From: Hyphomonadaceae bacterium UBA1849
GTDB lineage: Bacteria > Pseudomonadota > Alphaproteobacteria > Caulobacterales > Hyphomonadaceae
Length of the DNA: 64,000 nucleotides
Assembly: GCA_002338565.1 (NCBI GenBank)
Contig: DDIN01000004.1
Span: 104,604 to 168,603 of the forward strand
Reading direction: 5' to 3'
This document shows, in pieces, positions 8,197-16,527 of this stretch (position 1 is its first letter; every line of letters begins with the position of its first letter). Position numbers and translations under genes: made by a program. The notes under the pieces are model-generated. The model saw only the letters and a program-made list of their open reading frames with translations. It was not told where the DNA came from and did no database searches.

Positions 8197-9912
8197 ATGG
8201 CACGCATCCTCATCACTTCCGCGCTCCCTTACATCAATGGCATCAAGCACCTCGGCAACCTTGCCGGTTCAATGCTGCCAGCTGACGTCTATGCGCGTTT
8301 CAAGCGCCTTCAGGGCCATGAAGTTCTCTATATCTGCGCGACGGATGAGCATGGCACGCCTGCTGAACTGGCTGCGCAGAAAGACGGTGTGCCGGTTCAG
8401 GCTTATTGTGATGAACAGCATGAAATTCAGCGAGCCGCAGGTGAAGGTTTCACGCTGAGCTATGACCATTTTGGCCGTTCGTCTTCGTCTCAGAACGCTG
8501 CGCTGACCCAGCATTTTGCGCATGTTCTTGAAGAGCGTGGCCTCCTTGAAGAGCGCACCGAGAAGCAGGTCTATTCCATCGATGATGGCCGCTTCCTGCC
8601 GGATCGTTATGTTGAAGGCACTTGCCCGCATTGCGATTTCGAAAAAGCGCGCGGCGACCAGTGCGACAATTGCGGACGTCTGCTTGACCCGATCGAGCTG
8701 AAGAACCCGTACTCAGCCGTTTCCGGTTCTACCAATATCGAAATCCGCGACACGACCCATCTCTACCTGCTGCAGTCTAAAATGCAGGATGATATCCGTG
8801 GGTGGGTAGAGGCTTCTACCGAGTGGCCACAACTGGCGAAATCCATCGCTTTGAAGTGGCTGGATGAAGGCCTTCAGGATCGCGCGATTACGCGAGACCT
8901 TTCCTGGGGTATTCCGGTCGCTTACGAAGGTAAGGTGCGCGAAGGCTTTGAGGACAAGGTTTTCTATGTGTGGTTCGACGCACCGATCGAATATATCGGC
9001 GCGACGCAGGAATATTCTGAAAAGCTTGAAAAGCCGGAAGAGTGGGAGCGCTGGTGGCGTACCGACAAAGGCGCTGAGGACGTGACCTATGTCCAGTTCA
9101 TGGGCAAGGACAACGTCGCGTTCCACACGGTGAGCTTTCCAGTGACAATGATCGGCTCACGCGAGCCGTGGAAGCTGGTGGACCGCCTCAAGGCGTTCAA
9201 CTGGGTCACATGGTATGGTGGCAAGTTCTCAACCTCTATGAACCGCGGTGTGTTCATGGATCAGGCGCTGGAGCTTCTGCCGGCAGATTACTGGCGCTGG
9301 TATCTGATGGCGAACGCGCCGGAAGGCTCTGATGCGGCCTTCACCTGGGAAGGCTTCCAGGCGGCGGTGAACTCTGACCTCGCCAACGTGCTTGGTAACT
9401 TCGTGAACCGCATCACCAAATACTGCAAATCCAAGTTCGATGGTCAGCTGCCAGCCGCTGGCGCGCCGGGCGAAGACGAAGCGTGGATGGAAGCCGAGCT
9501 CAAGACCCGCCTCAAAACGCTGATGCTGCATTATGAGGAGATGGAGTTCCGCAAAGCTGCTGCAGAAACGCGTGCCATCTGGGCGGCGGGCAACGAGTAT
9601 CTCACACGCGCTGAGCCTTGGGTGAAATACAAGAATGACGTTGATGCGGCGGCTGTTGGCGTCCGCACGGGCCTTAATCTCGTGGCGCTCTTTGGCATTC
9701 TGGCGCAGCCGTTTATCCCGACAGCAGCTGCGAAAATTCTGGATGCTCTGGGCATTCCGGAGGAGAACCGCAAAATGCCAAATCCTGATGATGAAAATCT
9801 GCTGGATGCGCTTCCGCATGGCTTGGAGATCTCACCGCCTGACGTGCTTTTCTCCAAGATTGAAGATGCTCAGGTCGCTGAATGGACCGAACGATTTGGT
9901 GGCGGGCAGTAA
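8197..9912 (+). CDS. metG: methionyl-tRNA synthetase
   Basis: 571-residue class I synthetase charging tRNA-Met. Contains the HIGH-equivalent KHLGN (near residue 20), a zinc knuckle with CPHC and CDNC, and the KMSKS-equivalent KFSTSMNRG. The C-terminal anticodon-binding helical bundle is present; the extra C-terminal tRNA-binding (Arc1p-like) domain of E. coli MetG is absent, so the length fits the short form. Monocistronic: the gene upstream diverges and a terminator follows. Confidence 0.96.
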   Translation: MARILITSALPYINGIKHLGNLAGSMLPADVYARFKRLQGHEVLYICATDEHGTPAELAAQKDGVPVQAYCDEQHEIQRAAGEGFTLSYDHFGRSSSSQNAALTQHFAHVLEERGLLEERTEKQVYSIDDGRFLPDRYVEGTCPHCDFEKARGDQCDNCGRLLDPIELKNPYSAVSGSTNIEIRDTTHLYLLQSKMQDDIRGWVEASTEWPQLAKSIALKWLDEGLQDRAITRDLSWGIPVAYEGKVREGFEDKVFYVWFDAPIEYIGATQEYSEKLEKPEEWERWWRTDKGAEDVTYVQFMGKDNVAFHTVSFPVTMIGSREPWKLVDRLKAFNWVTWYGGKFSTSMNRGVFMDQALELLPADYWRWYLMANAPEGSDAAFTWEGFQAAVNSDLANVLGNFVNRITKYCKSKFDGQLPAAGAPGEDEAWMEAELKTRLKTLMLHYEEMEFRKAAAETRAIWAAGNEYLTRAEPWVKYKNDVDAAAVGVRTGLNLVALFGILAQPFIPTAAAKILDALGIPEENRKMPNPDDENLLDALPHGLEISPPDVLFSKIEDAQVAEWTERFGGGQ

Positions 9913-9935
9913 GTTGCCCGCTCAACTCTGAAAAA

Positions 9936-9969
9936 GAAGAGGCTCTGCCGTGCTGGTAGAGCCTCTTTC
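9936..9969. terminator. bidirectional intrinsic terminator between metG and the M56-M23 gene
   Basis: AAGAGGCTCT (9937-9946) pairs with AGAGCCTCTT (9958-9967). A-run upstream and T-run downstream serve both converging genes. Confidence 0.8.
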
Positions 9970-9970
9970 G

Positions 9971-11302
9971 TTAGCGCGCCAGATAATCGCTCGGGTTCAG
10001 CGCTTCATTGCCATTCCAGACCTCAAAATGAAGGTGTGGGCCGGTCGCCTGACCGCTCGCGCCGACTGCGCCGATTGAAGCACCAACGCTGACGCGGTCA
10101 CCCGCCGATACGTTCGCCGTATCTAGCTGGGCATAGCGTGTGCGAATGCCATTGCCATGGTCGATTGTTACCATCAGCCCATAGGCGCCCTGAGACTCCG
10201 CCGAGATGACGGTGCCAGCGGCCGGAGCGCGCACGGGCGTACCTGTTGCTGCACCGATATCCATGCCGCGGTGGAAGGCAGCTTCACGCGTGATCGGATG
10301 GACCCTCGGACCGAAGCTGGAGGTGAGGCGGCCCTCCGTCGGCAGGAATGCAAGTTCGAATGGTGCAGTGGATGTTTCATCCGCCAGCGCAAGCTGGACG
10401 CCGGCGAGGGGCAGAAGCATCATCGCGGACGCTAAGGCCGCAACGCGCGGGAGTGTCTTGCCAGTTGAAGGTCCGGGCTGCATTATTCGGGTAATTCTCA
10501 TTCGGTAATCTCCTTTAGGTCCTTGTGAGAAGACCGCCGGAGCGCATGGCAGTGCGTTTCCGGCGGAATGCTTCAACGCGATGAGAAGAGTTTCTGCATA
10601 GGCGCTGGGCATGGAGGTGCGTGTGACGTCAGCGTCACATGCGAGTTCTGCGGCGTGGCGGCAGCGTTCTGTCTGGTGGCGCACGAATGGATTAAACCAG
10701 AACAGACAGTCGATCACAGAAAGGCAGAGAAACCAGACGGCGTCTTGCCGGCTTCGGTGAGCGGCTTCATGCGCGATGATCATGTCGATCTGTGGCTTCG
10801 AGAGACCACGGAACAGCGCTTCGGAGATGATGATCTTGCCGCTCAGCGTTGTGATCGCAGAAATCGGCGCATCACAAAGAAATACGCTTTCATGCGGTAC
10901 GCTGCGTCGTTCGACGGTCACCATGTGCGCAATGCGCTGGGCAAGTTTTGAGGCGTTCCAGAGTAAGCCTCCGAGATAAAGCATGCCGAGAGCGGGCGCG
11001 ATGAGCGGTCCTAAGTTCAGGTGGACGCTTTCTCTCACAGGTGCGCTTGGCAGGAGCTCCTGATTGCCGCCGAAATAATAAGCAAGTTCCGGAAGCGGCA
11101 ATTGAGACATGGCGAGGGTCGGTGCGAGTTTCAGTGCGGCAAAACCAAGAACAGGCGCAATGATCATTGAAAAGAGCACCGTCTTTTCCAAGCTTTCCGA
11201 GCGCCATGGTGCGGGAGTGAAGCTCCGCAGGGCAGCGAGCAGGCCAGACCATGCAAAAGGAATGATGGCGCAGACTAGAACGAGAGCGGGTATTGCGATC
11301 AT
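9971..11302 (-). CDS. M56 (BlaR1-like) membrane protease fused to an M23 (LytM-like) domain
   Basis: 443 residues. Residues 1-125 hold about three membrane helices. The M56 gluzincin core follows, with HEAAH (178-182) and the third zinc ligand Glu219 in AAELACDAD. A further helix spans 287-308, after which a periplasmic M23 domain occupies about 320-443. The M23 part keeps the zinc ligands HRGMD (His344, Asp348) and PHLHFE (His423, His425). The usual YxHL histidine is Gln392 (RYAQL), so hydrolase activity may be reduced or lost. In BlaR1/MecR1 the sensor is a penicillin-binding domain; here that place is taken by a peptidoglycan-type domain. It overlaps the BlaI-type gene by 4 bases, so the two form a sensor/repressor pair. 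Confidence 0.9.
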   Translation of the reverse strand: MIAIPALVLVCAIIPFAWSGLLAALRSFTPAPWRSESLEKTVLFSMIIAPVLGFAALKLAPTLAMSQLPLPELAYYFGGNQELLPSAPVRESVHLNLGPLIAPALGMLYLGGLLWNASKLAQRIAHMVTVERRSVPHESVFLCDAPISAITTLSGKIIISEALFRGLSKPQIDMIIAHEAAHRSRQDAVWFLCLSVIDCLFWFNPFVRHQTERCRHAAELACDADVTRTSMPSAYAETLLIALKHSAGNALPCAPAVFSQGPKGDYRMRITRIMQPGPSTGKTLPRVAALASAMMLLPLAGVQLALADETSTAPFELAFLPTEGRLTSSFGPRVHPITREAAFHRGMDIGAATGTPVRAPAAGTVISAESQGAYGLMVTIDHGNGIRTRYAQLDTANVSAGDRVSVGASIGAVGASGQATGPHLHFEVWNGNEALNPSDYLAR

Positions 11303-11676
11303 GACTGCGCATCCTTCTCGTTCAGGTCTTTCAGCAAGTCCTCGAGTTCGTCGATTTCGTCTTCCGAGATGAGGGAGCTTCCAACAAAGGCCGCAGCAGG
11401 AAGCGGCTGGTCCGAGCCGAGAATGTTTTTGGAGAAGTCACCTATCAGGCTCGCCAGAACGGAAAGTTTGGGTGTCGTTGGGATGAAGGTTTTTACGCCG
11501 TGCACCATTTCAATTGCGATCAGCCCTTTATCGACCATCCGGTCCAACGTTTTGCGGGTGGATGAGAATGACCATCCCGTGCTTGCCTCTGTTGCGTCGT
11601 GAATTTCACGTGCGCTCAGGCGGCGAGATTGCCAGAGCGGGCGGAGCAGTGTGAGCTCGGTATCTGTGGGTTTCAT
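11299..11676 (-). CDS. BlaI/MecI/CopY-family transcriptional repressor
   Basis: 125-residue winged-helix protein. The N-terminal domain matches BlaI: MKPTDTELTLLRPLWQSRRL, then a recognition-helix region ending SSTRKTLDRMVDKGLIAIE. The C-terminal half is the dimerisation part, with an unusually acidic tail (DELEDLLKDLNEKD). In known systems the partner M56 protease causes cleavage of this repressor. The start lies 2 bases from the first of three TGCGAC repeats, so it probably represses its own operon. Confidence 0.92.
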   Translation of the reverse strand: MKPTDTELTLLRPLWQSRRLSAREIHDATEASTGWSFSSTRKTLDRMVDKGLIAIEMVHGVKTFIPTTPKLSVLASLIGDFSKNILGSDQPLPAAAFVGSSLISEDEIDELEDLLKDLNEKDAQS

Positions 11677-11677
11677 T

Positions 11678-11722
11678 GTGCGACTCAGTTAAAGCGTGCG
11701 ACATGTGTCGCTCAAGTGCGAC
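11678..11722. promoter_or_regulatory. candidate BlaI-type operator (three GTGCGAC repeats and a dyad)
   Basis: GTGCGAC occurs at 11678-11684, 11696-11702 and 11716-11722, at 18- and 20-base steps. The middle copy is part of a perfect dyad GCGACA-TG-TGTCGC (11698-11711). The block sits directly upstream of the repressor ATG and within the gap to the divergent amidohydrolase gene. Role inferred from position. Confidence 0.55.
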
Positions 11723-11843
11723 GCGGAGTCAAATTACGTCAGGGTAATTTTTAAATTGGCGTGTTCTCGCTCCTGCAACGGCCCTACTTGAACCTGCCGC
11801 CGCCGCGTGGTCCTCTGCGTGCATGTATTTCGAGGGCTGAATC

Positions 11844-13202
11844 ATGAAAAACACCTATCTACTCGGCAGCGCGCTGGCTTTGAGCCTTGCCGGACTGCAG
11901 CCTGCGTTCGCGCAGGAAATTGAAACGGGCGCTGATCTGATCTCGGTCTATCAGCACCTCCACGCCAATCCCGAACTGTCGCTTCAGGAAGTGAATACGT
12001 CAGCGCTCCTCGCGCGTGAGCTGGAAAGCCTCGGCTTTAATGTGACGACCGGGCTGGGCGATGACTGGGTTCGCGCGAAGGCCGAACGCGAGCAAGGCGT
12101 TATTCGTGAAAATGTCGGTGGTTATGGCGTCGTAGGCGTGATGGAAAATGGTGATGGGCCGACGCTCCTCATTCGCGCCGACATGGATGCGCTTCCTGTG
12201 CCTGAACAAACCGGGTTCAGCTTTGCGTCTGAACAGGTCGCGACCTCGTGGACGGGTGTTGAGGGGCCTGTCATGCACGCTTGCGGCCATGATATCCATA
12301 TGACTTCGTGGCTGGGCACAGCGCGTAACCTTGTTGACCGCCGTGATGAGTGGTCCGGCACTCTGATTATGATCCTGCAGCCAGCCGAGGAACTCGGGCT
12401 CGGTGCGCAGGCCATGCTGGAAGAGGGCCTATTCGATGACTTTCCTGTGCCGGACTATAACCTCGCGCTGCATGTAAACTCGTCCATGCCCGCCGGTACG
12501 GTCGGCTATGTGCCTGGCTTTGCTATGGCCAACGTAGATAGCGTCGACATCACTATCCACGGCGCAGGCGGCCACGGTGCGTATCCGCATACGACAATCG
12601 ACCCGGTTGTGATCGCAGCACATACGGTGACCGCACTGCAAACGCTTGTTTCCCGTAATGTGAACCCTCAAGATCCCGCGGTTGTAACGGTCGGCGCGAT
12701 CACCGCGGGCCACAAACATAACGTCATTCCGGACGAGGCGCATTTGCAGCTGACTGTGCGCTCATATGGCGATGATGTACGTGAAACGCTGTTGAGCGGC
12801 ATTGAGCGTATTGCGCGCGGGCAGGCCGAAGCCTTTGGTGCGCCGGAGCCAGAATTCTTTGTCGATCCGGATTACACGCCAGCGACCTTCAATGATCCTG
12901 ATTTGTCCGAGCGTATTGGCGGCGCACTCCGCGCAACGCTCGGAGACGAATCAGTGCGCATCCTGTCTCCGGTGATGGGCGGAGAAGATTTCAGCCGTTA
13001 TGCGCGAACAGATGAAAACATTCCGGGCATGCTGTTCTGGATCGGCGCGATTTCTGAAGAGCAGTATGTGGCGTCACAGAATGGCGGTCCGGGTTTGCCA
13101 TCGCTTCACTCAGGGCTGTTTGGTCCAGACTATGAAAACACAATCGAAACCGGCGTGACATCTATGACGGCGGCCGCGATGGAGATACTTGGAAATCAGT
13201 GA
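11844..13202 (+). CDS. M20-family amidohydrolase, exported
   Basis: 452-residue metal-dependent amidohydrolase (aminoacylase/hippurate hydrolase/IAA-amino acid hydrolase group). It starts with a signal peptide (MKNTYLLGSALALSLAG...AFAQE), so it acts outside the cytoplasm. Dinuclear metal site residues are visible: HACGHDIHMTSWLG (Cys and His), the PAEELGLGA glutamates, HVNSSM, and the C-terminal GGEDFSRY with SLHSG. The central dimerisation lid contains GAGGHGAYPHTTIDPV. RBS GAGGG precedes the ATG. The natural substrate (an N-acyl amino acid or similar) cannot be told from the sequence. Confidence 0.9.
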   Translation: MKNTYLLGSALALSLAGLQPAFAQEIETGADLISVYQHLHANPELSLQEVNTSALLARELESLGFNVTTGLGDDWVRAKAEREQGVIRENVGGYGVVGVMENGDGPTLLIRADMDALPVPEQTGFSFASEQVATSWTGVEGPVMHACGHDIHMTSWLGTARNLVDRRDEWSGTLIMILQPAEELGLGAQAMLEEGLFDDFPVPDYNLALHVNSSMPAGTVGYVPGFAMANVDSVDITIHGAGGHGAYPHTTIDPVVIAAHTVTALQTLVSRNVNPQDPAVVTVGAITAGHKHNVIPDEAHLQLTVRSYGDDVRETLLSGIERIARGQAEAFGAPEPEFFVDPDYTPATFNDPDLSERIGGALRATLGDESVRILSPVMGGEDFSRYARTDENIPGMLFWIGAISEEQYVASQNGGPGLPSLHSGLFGPDYENTIETGVTSMTAAAMEILGNQ

Positions 13203-13222
13203 CGTGATTAACCAATGATGTA

Positions 13223-13252
13223 GAAAAGGGCGGCCTATGAGCCGCCCTTTTT
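13223..13252. terminator. bidirectional intrinsic terminator
   Basis: AAAAGGGCGGC-CTATGA-GCCGCCCTTTTT: an 11-bp stem with A- and T-runs on either side, between the converging amidohydrolase and CaiB-family genes. Confidence 0.9.
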
Positions 13253-13259
13253 ATTTACC

Positions 13260-14453
13260 TTATTTTACAATGCCTTTTTCGTAGAGGGCATCAATATCGG
13301 CCTCTGATAGCCCCATTGCGGCCAGCGTTTCGCGGGTGTGTTCGCCCATAGCCGGAGCAGGGCCACTCGGGCCATCTTCAGTGCCCGGGAAACGTGCCGG
13401 AGAGCCCGGTGTCTTGAATGTGCCACCAGAGCTGGAAGGCATTTCCTGAATACCACCCGCGGCATAGACCTGCGGATCCTGAGCAACTTCGGCCAGAGAC
13501 TGGACAGGTGCCCATGCAATCTGTTCTGCATCAAGGCGTTCGGAGATTTCGGTCATATCCATCTGGTTCAGCGCGGCGTCCAGCCGTTCTACGACCTCGC
13601 GTGAGTTTGCGCGGCGGCCTTTACCGGAAACTAGCCGTTCGTCGTCCGCCATTTCAGGTACGCCAGCAGCGCGGCAGATCGGTGCCCAGTCACCATTGCC
13701 CTGACGGGCCACAATCGTGAACCATTTTTCGTCCTTGGACTGGAAGAAGTTCATGATCGGCACATTGGTGCTGTAACGGTCTTTGGTGGACGCCACCTTG
13801 TTGAAGAAGAGTTGGATTGCGAGGTCGCTACCTACCGAATAGAGGCCTGCGCGGAGGAGGGATGCCTCCACCAGCTGGCCTTCGCCTGTACGGAATTTCT
13901 TCACAAGTGCAGCATTGATCGCGGACGACGCTGCAATCGACGTCACGTGGTCACCGAAAGCGGTTCGAAGCGGGAACGGGTCTGAGCCCTTTGGCGGGAA
14001 GAGGCGAGCAAGTCCTGCGCGGGACCAGAAGGACGCAATGTCAAAGCCGGGACGGTCTTTGTCAGGCCCTTCAAGACCGTAGCCTGTCAACGTGCAGTAG
14101 ACGAGGCCGGGATTGATCGCTTTCAGCGCTTCATAATCGAGGCCGGAGCGTTCCAGGCCGCCCGGGCGCACGTTTGTCAGGAAGACATCGGCTTCGGCCG
14201 CGAGCTTTTTGACGATCTCGACGCCCTCTTCGGTGGACGTGTCTACGACGATGGATTTCTTGCCACGATTGTCGAAATCGAAGACCGGGTTGTCTGTCGA
14301 ATCAGTTCCGATAGAGGCAAAGAACTGGCGAATCGGGTCGCCTTTTGGGGGCTCGATCTTGATTACTTCGGCGCCCCAGTCTGCCAGAATGCATCCAGCA
14401 CCCGGTGCTGCCATATAAGTTGCGTATTCAATGACCTTAATGCCTTGCAGCAT
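13260..14453 (-). CDS. CaiB/BaiF-family CoA-transferase (class III)
   Basis: 397-residue family III CoA-transferase. The N-terminal Rossmann-like start GIKVIEYATYMAAPGAGCILADWGAEVIKIE and the NRGKKS/VDTST region are characteristic. The catalytic aspartate is likely that in RPGFDIASFW. C-terminal EHTRETLAAMGLSEADIDAL is also typical. An in-frame ATG 30 bases further upstream exists, but GGGAGG directly before the internal ATG fixes the start at 14453. It transfers CoA between organic acids; donor and acceptor unknown. It stands alone, convergent with the amidohydrolase. Confidence 0.9.
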   Translation of the reverse strand: MLQGIKVIEYATYMAAPGAGCILADWGAEVIKIEPPKGDPIRQFFASIGTDSTDNPVFDFDNRGKKSIVVDTSTEEGVEIVKKLAAEADVFLTNVRPGGLERSGLDYEALKAINPGLVYCTLTGYGLEGPDKDRPGFDIASFWSRAGLARLFPPKGSDPFPLRTAFGDHVTSIAASSAINAALVKKFRTGEGQLVEASLLRAGLYSVGSDLAIQLFFNKVASTKDRYSTNVPIMNFFQSKDEKWFTIVARQGNGDWAPICRAAGVPEMADDERLVSGKGRRANSREVVERLDAALNQMDMTEISERLDAEQIAWAPVQSLAEVAQDPQVYAAGGIQEMPSSSGGTFKTPGSPARFPGTEDGPSGPAPAMGEHTRETLAAMGLSEADIDALYEKGIVK

Positions 14454-14511
14454 GTTGCCTCCCACGAGCGTATCTGATTTCATTTGTGTTTCTTAATTTC
14501 TGACGAAAATA

Positions 14512-14591
14512 TTAACCGCGGTAAGCAGACGTTAATGTTAACCGCCAAAATTAAGAGCGAACGTTATCCACTTTCGTTAAGGCTTTAACCG
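14512..14591. promoter_or_regulatory. upstream region with three TTAACCG repeats
   Basis: TTAACCG occurs at 14512-14518, 14538-14544 and 14585-14591, the last touching the ATG of the DUF2336 gene. Further TTAA tetramers lie at 14532, 14551 and 14577. No ribosome-binding site is evident. TTAA pairs recall CtrA boxes, but none has the exact seven-base spacing. Confidence 0.35.
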
Positions 14592-15740
14592 ATGTCCGTC
14601 AAAGCGATGCGCCCGAAATTAAATCAGGATGATATTGTTCGTCTGATGAAGGGCAGTTCTGCAGAAGACCGTGCGCACGCGACGCACAAGCTCTGCCGCC
14701 GTATCGGCAACGAGGAATTGCAGTCTGAGGATAAGGTGTTCGCAGATCAGATTCTTAATCTGCTCGCACAGGATGCCGAGAAACTTGTTCGGCGCGCCAT
14801 GGCGGTGACTCTCAAGAACTCTCCGAACCTGCCACGCGAAGTTGCACTCAAACTGGCGCACGACATCGATTCTGTTGCGCTGCCTGTCATCGAAAACTCC
14901 CCGGTGTTTCGAAATTCAGACCTTGTGGAGCTTGTTCTCAACGCGACAGAAGCAAAACAGATTGCTGTTGCGGGACGTGAAAAGCTTTCTGCTGAGGTCG
15001 CGGACACGATTGCCGAGCATGCCTGCCGCGATGCGGTCGTTAAAATGGCATCGAACGACAACGCCAATCTGACAGAACGCGGATACGGTTTCACTATCGA
15101 TCGCTTCAAAACCGATGAAGACGTGCAGGGCGCACTGATCTCGCGAAGCTGGATTCCGCCGCAGGTCGCCGAGAAAATGGTGTCTCTGGTGTCAGGTCAG
15201 ATGTTTGATCTGCTGGTCAATAATCACGAGCTTCCGCCGCAGCTGGCGATCGAGCTTGCCTCCGGTACCCACGAGCGTGCGACGCTTGATCTGGTCGAGC
15301 AGGCTGGTCATTCCAGCAATCTGCCGCGCTTCGTACAGCAGCTCGCTCTGAATAACCGCCTCACGCCTAGCATGATCATGCGGGCCATGTGTCTGGGGCA
15401 TGTCTCTTTCGTAGAGCACGCGCTTTCAGAGCTGTCAGGGCTGCCACACCACAGGACGTGGCTGTTGCTGCATGATGCAGGCTCTCTCGGACTGCGTAAA
15501 ATCTTCGAACATGCAGGTCTGCCAAAAGGCATGCATGTGCCGTTCCAGATGGCGATCAATGTCTACCACGAACTTGACTATGACGGCCTGGATGGAGACC
15601 GCGAGCGTTTCCGTAAGCGCATGGTCGAACGCGTCCTGACGCAGTTTCAGAACATTCCTAAAGCGGATCTGGATTACCTGCTTGAAAAGCTGGACGCCTA
15701 CCGTGAGGTCGAGGACCAGCGTTCGGACGAAGCGGCTTAA
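14592..15740 (+). CDS. DUF2336-domain protein
   Basis: 382-residue soluble, mostly alpha-helical protein of the alphaproteobacterial DUF2336 family. HEAT-like repeats run through most of it (for example KLVRRAMAVTLKNSPNLPREVALKLAHD and ATLDLVEQAGHSSNLPRFVQQLA). No signal peptide or membrane segment. The gene starts after a TTAACCG repeat without a clear Shine-Dalgarno. Biochemical role unknown; family members often lie near signalling genes, as here (an EAL-like protein follows convergently). Confidence 0.85.
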   Translation: MSVKAMRPKLNQDDIVRLMKGSSAEDRAHATHKLCRRIGNEELQSEDKVFADQILNLLAQDAEKLVRRAMAVTLKNSPNLPREVALKLAHDIDSVALPVIENSPVFRNSDLVELVLNATEAKQIAVAGREKLSAEVADTIAEHACRDAVVKMASNDNANLTERGYGFTIDRFKTDEDVQGALISRSWIPPQVAEKMVSLVSGQMFDLLVNNHELPPQLAIELASGTHERATLDLVEQAGHSSNLPRFVQQLALNNRLTPSMIMRAMCLGHVSFVEHALSELSGLPHHRTWLLLHDAGSLGLRKIFEHAGLPKGMHVPFQMAINVYHELDYDGLDGDRERFRKRMVERVLTQFQNIPKADLDYLLEKLDAYREVEDQRSDEAA

Positions 15741-15746
15741 GCGCCC

Positions 15747-16418
15747 TTACGCGTCACACACCATTTTCAATGCATGGGTCGCGCCATAGCTCTGAAGGAG
15801 TTCGGCGCGTTTCCAATGTGCGCGCTCGATAATGACGTCACCGCCGAGGGATGAGACGATCTCAGCGCGGTGTTGCAGCGTTTCGTCTGTCAGCAAATCG
15901 TCTTCCTGAACACGCATACGTTCCACCGCTGACCGAAGGCGCACGCCAAACGGTGCAGTAGATGATTGGCGGGCATCCAGACCGATGCGGAAACCCACGC
16001 GTCGATAGGATTCCATGCGGCCAAGAACGTCGATCTCGCTGGAGGCGAGGCTTGCATCGTGGAATTCCATGACGAATTCCTGCGGGCACCAGCCTTCGGC
16101 TTCGGCCGCGACTTTACAATGGCGCGCGGCATCTTCGTATTGAAGAATGCAAAGCGGCATAGGCACGTGGATCGGACGTATATTAATGTCGTACTGACGC
16201 GCAGCATGAGCCAGCTTACGCAGCGTGGTCACAAGCCACGCCGTCGGATGATTCGTCGCTGTGTGCCCCATTGGCAGGTCTTCAAACAGCGGATCAACGC
16301 GCGTGATAGGGAAATCAATCTCGCCGGTTGAGAGCTTCAGGCATGGCTCAAAACGGCTGCGAAACGGACGGTTACCAGGCGAAGTCGATGTTAATGCTGC
16401 GAAAAAGGCCTGGCTCAT
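15747..16418 (-). CDS. degenerate EAL-domain protein
   Basis: 223 residues forming one EAL-like domain with no other domain. The fold can be followed: FRSRFEPCLKLSTGEIDF corresponds to the YQPIVDL start, QEFVMEFHDASLAS to the ELTES strand, RRVGFRIGLDAR to the DDFG strand, and GGDVIIERAHWKRAELLQSYGATH to the late helix. The EAL glutamate, the DDFG pair and the T-E-S metal site are not conserved, so cyclic-di-GMP hydrolysis is unlikely. It could bind a nucleotide or a protein instead. Convergent with the DUF2336 gene (6-base gap). Confidence 0.7.
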   Translation of the reverse strand: MSQAFFAALTSTSPGNRPFRSRFEPCLKLSTGEIDFPITRVDPLFEDLPMGHTATNHPTAWLVTTLRKLAHAARQYDINIRPIHVPMPLCILQYEDAARHCKVAAEAEGWCPQEFVMEFHDASLASSEIDVLGRMESYRRVGFRIGLDARQSSTAPFGVRLRSAVERMRVQEDDLLTDETLQHRAEIVSSLGGDVIIERAHWKRAELLQSYGATHALKMVCDA

Positions 16419-16527
16419 GATGTCTCCCTGGTCTGGACAAGGAGGGAGACTAGCAGGACACTCCTACAATCCCGTGCTGATCTGATCCGCAATTTCAGAG
16501 AAGCTCAAACGACAGTGGAGAGAATTT

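Noticed and set aside
14512..14591. CtrA binding boxes
   Set aside because: TTAA pairs are present but none is spaced by exactly seven bases, so I list the repeats without naming the regulator.
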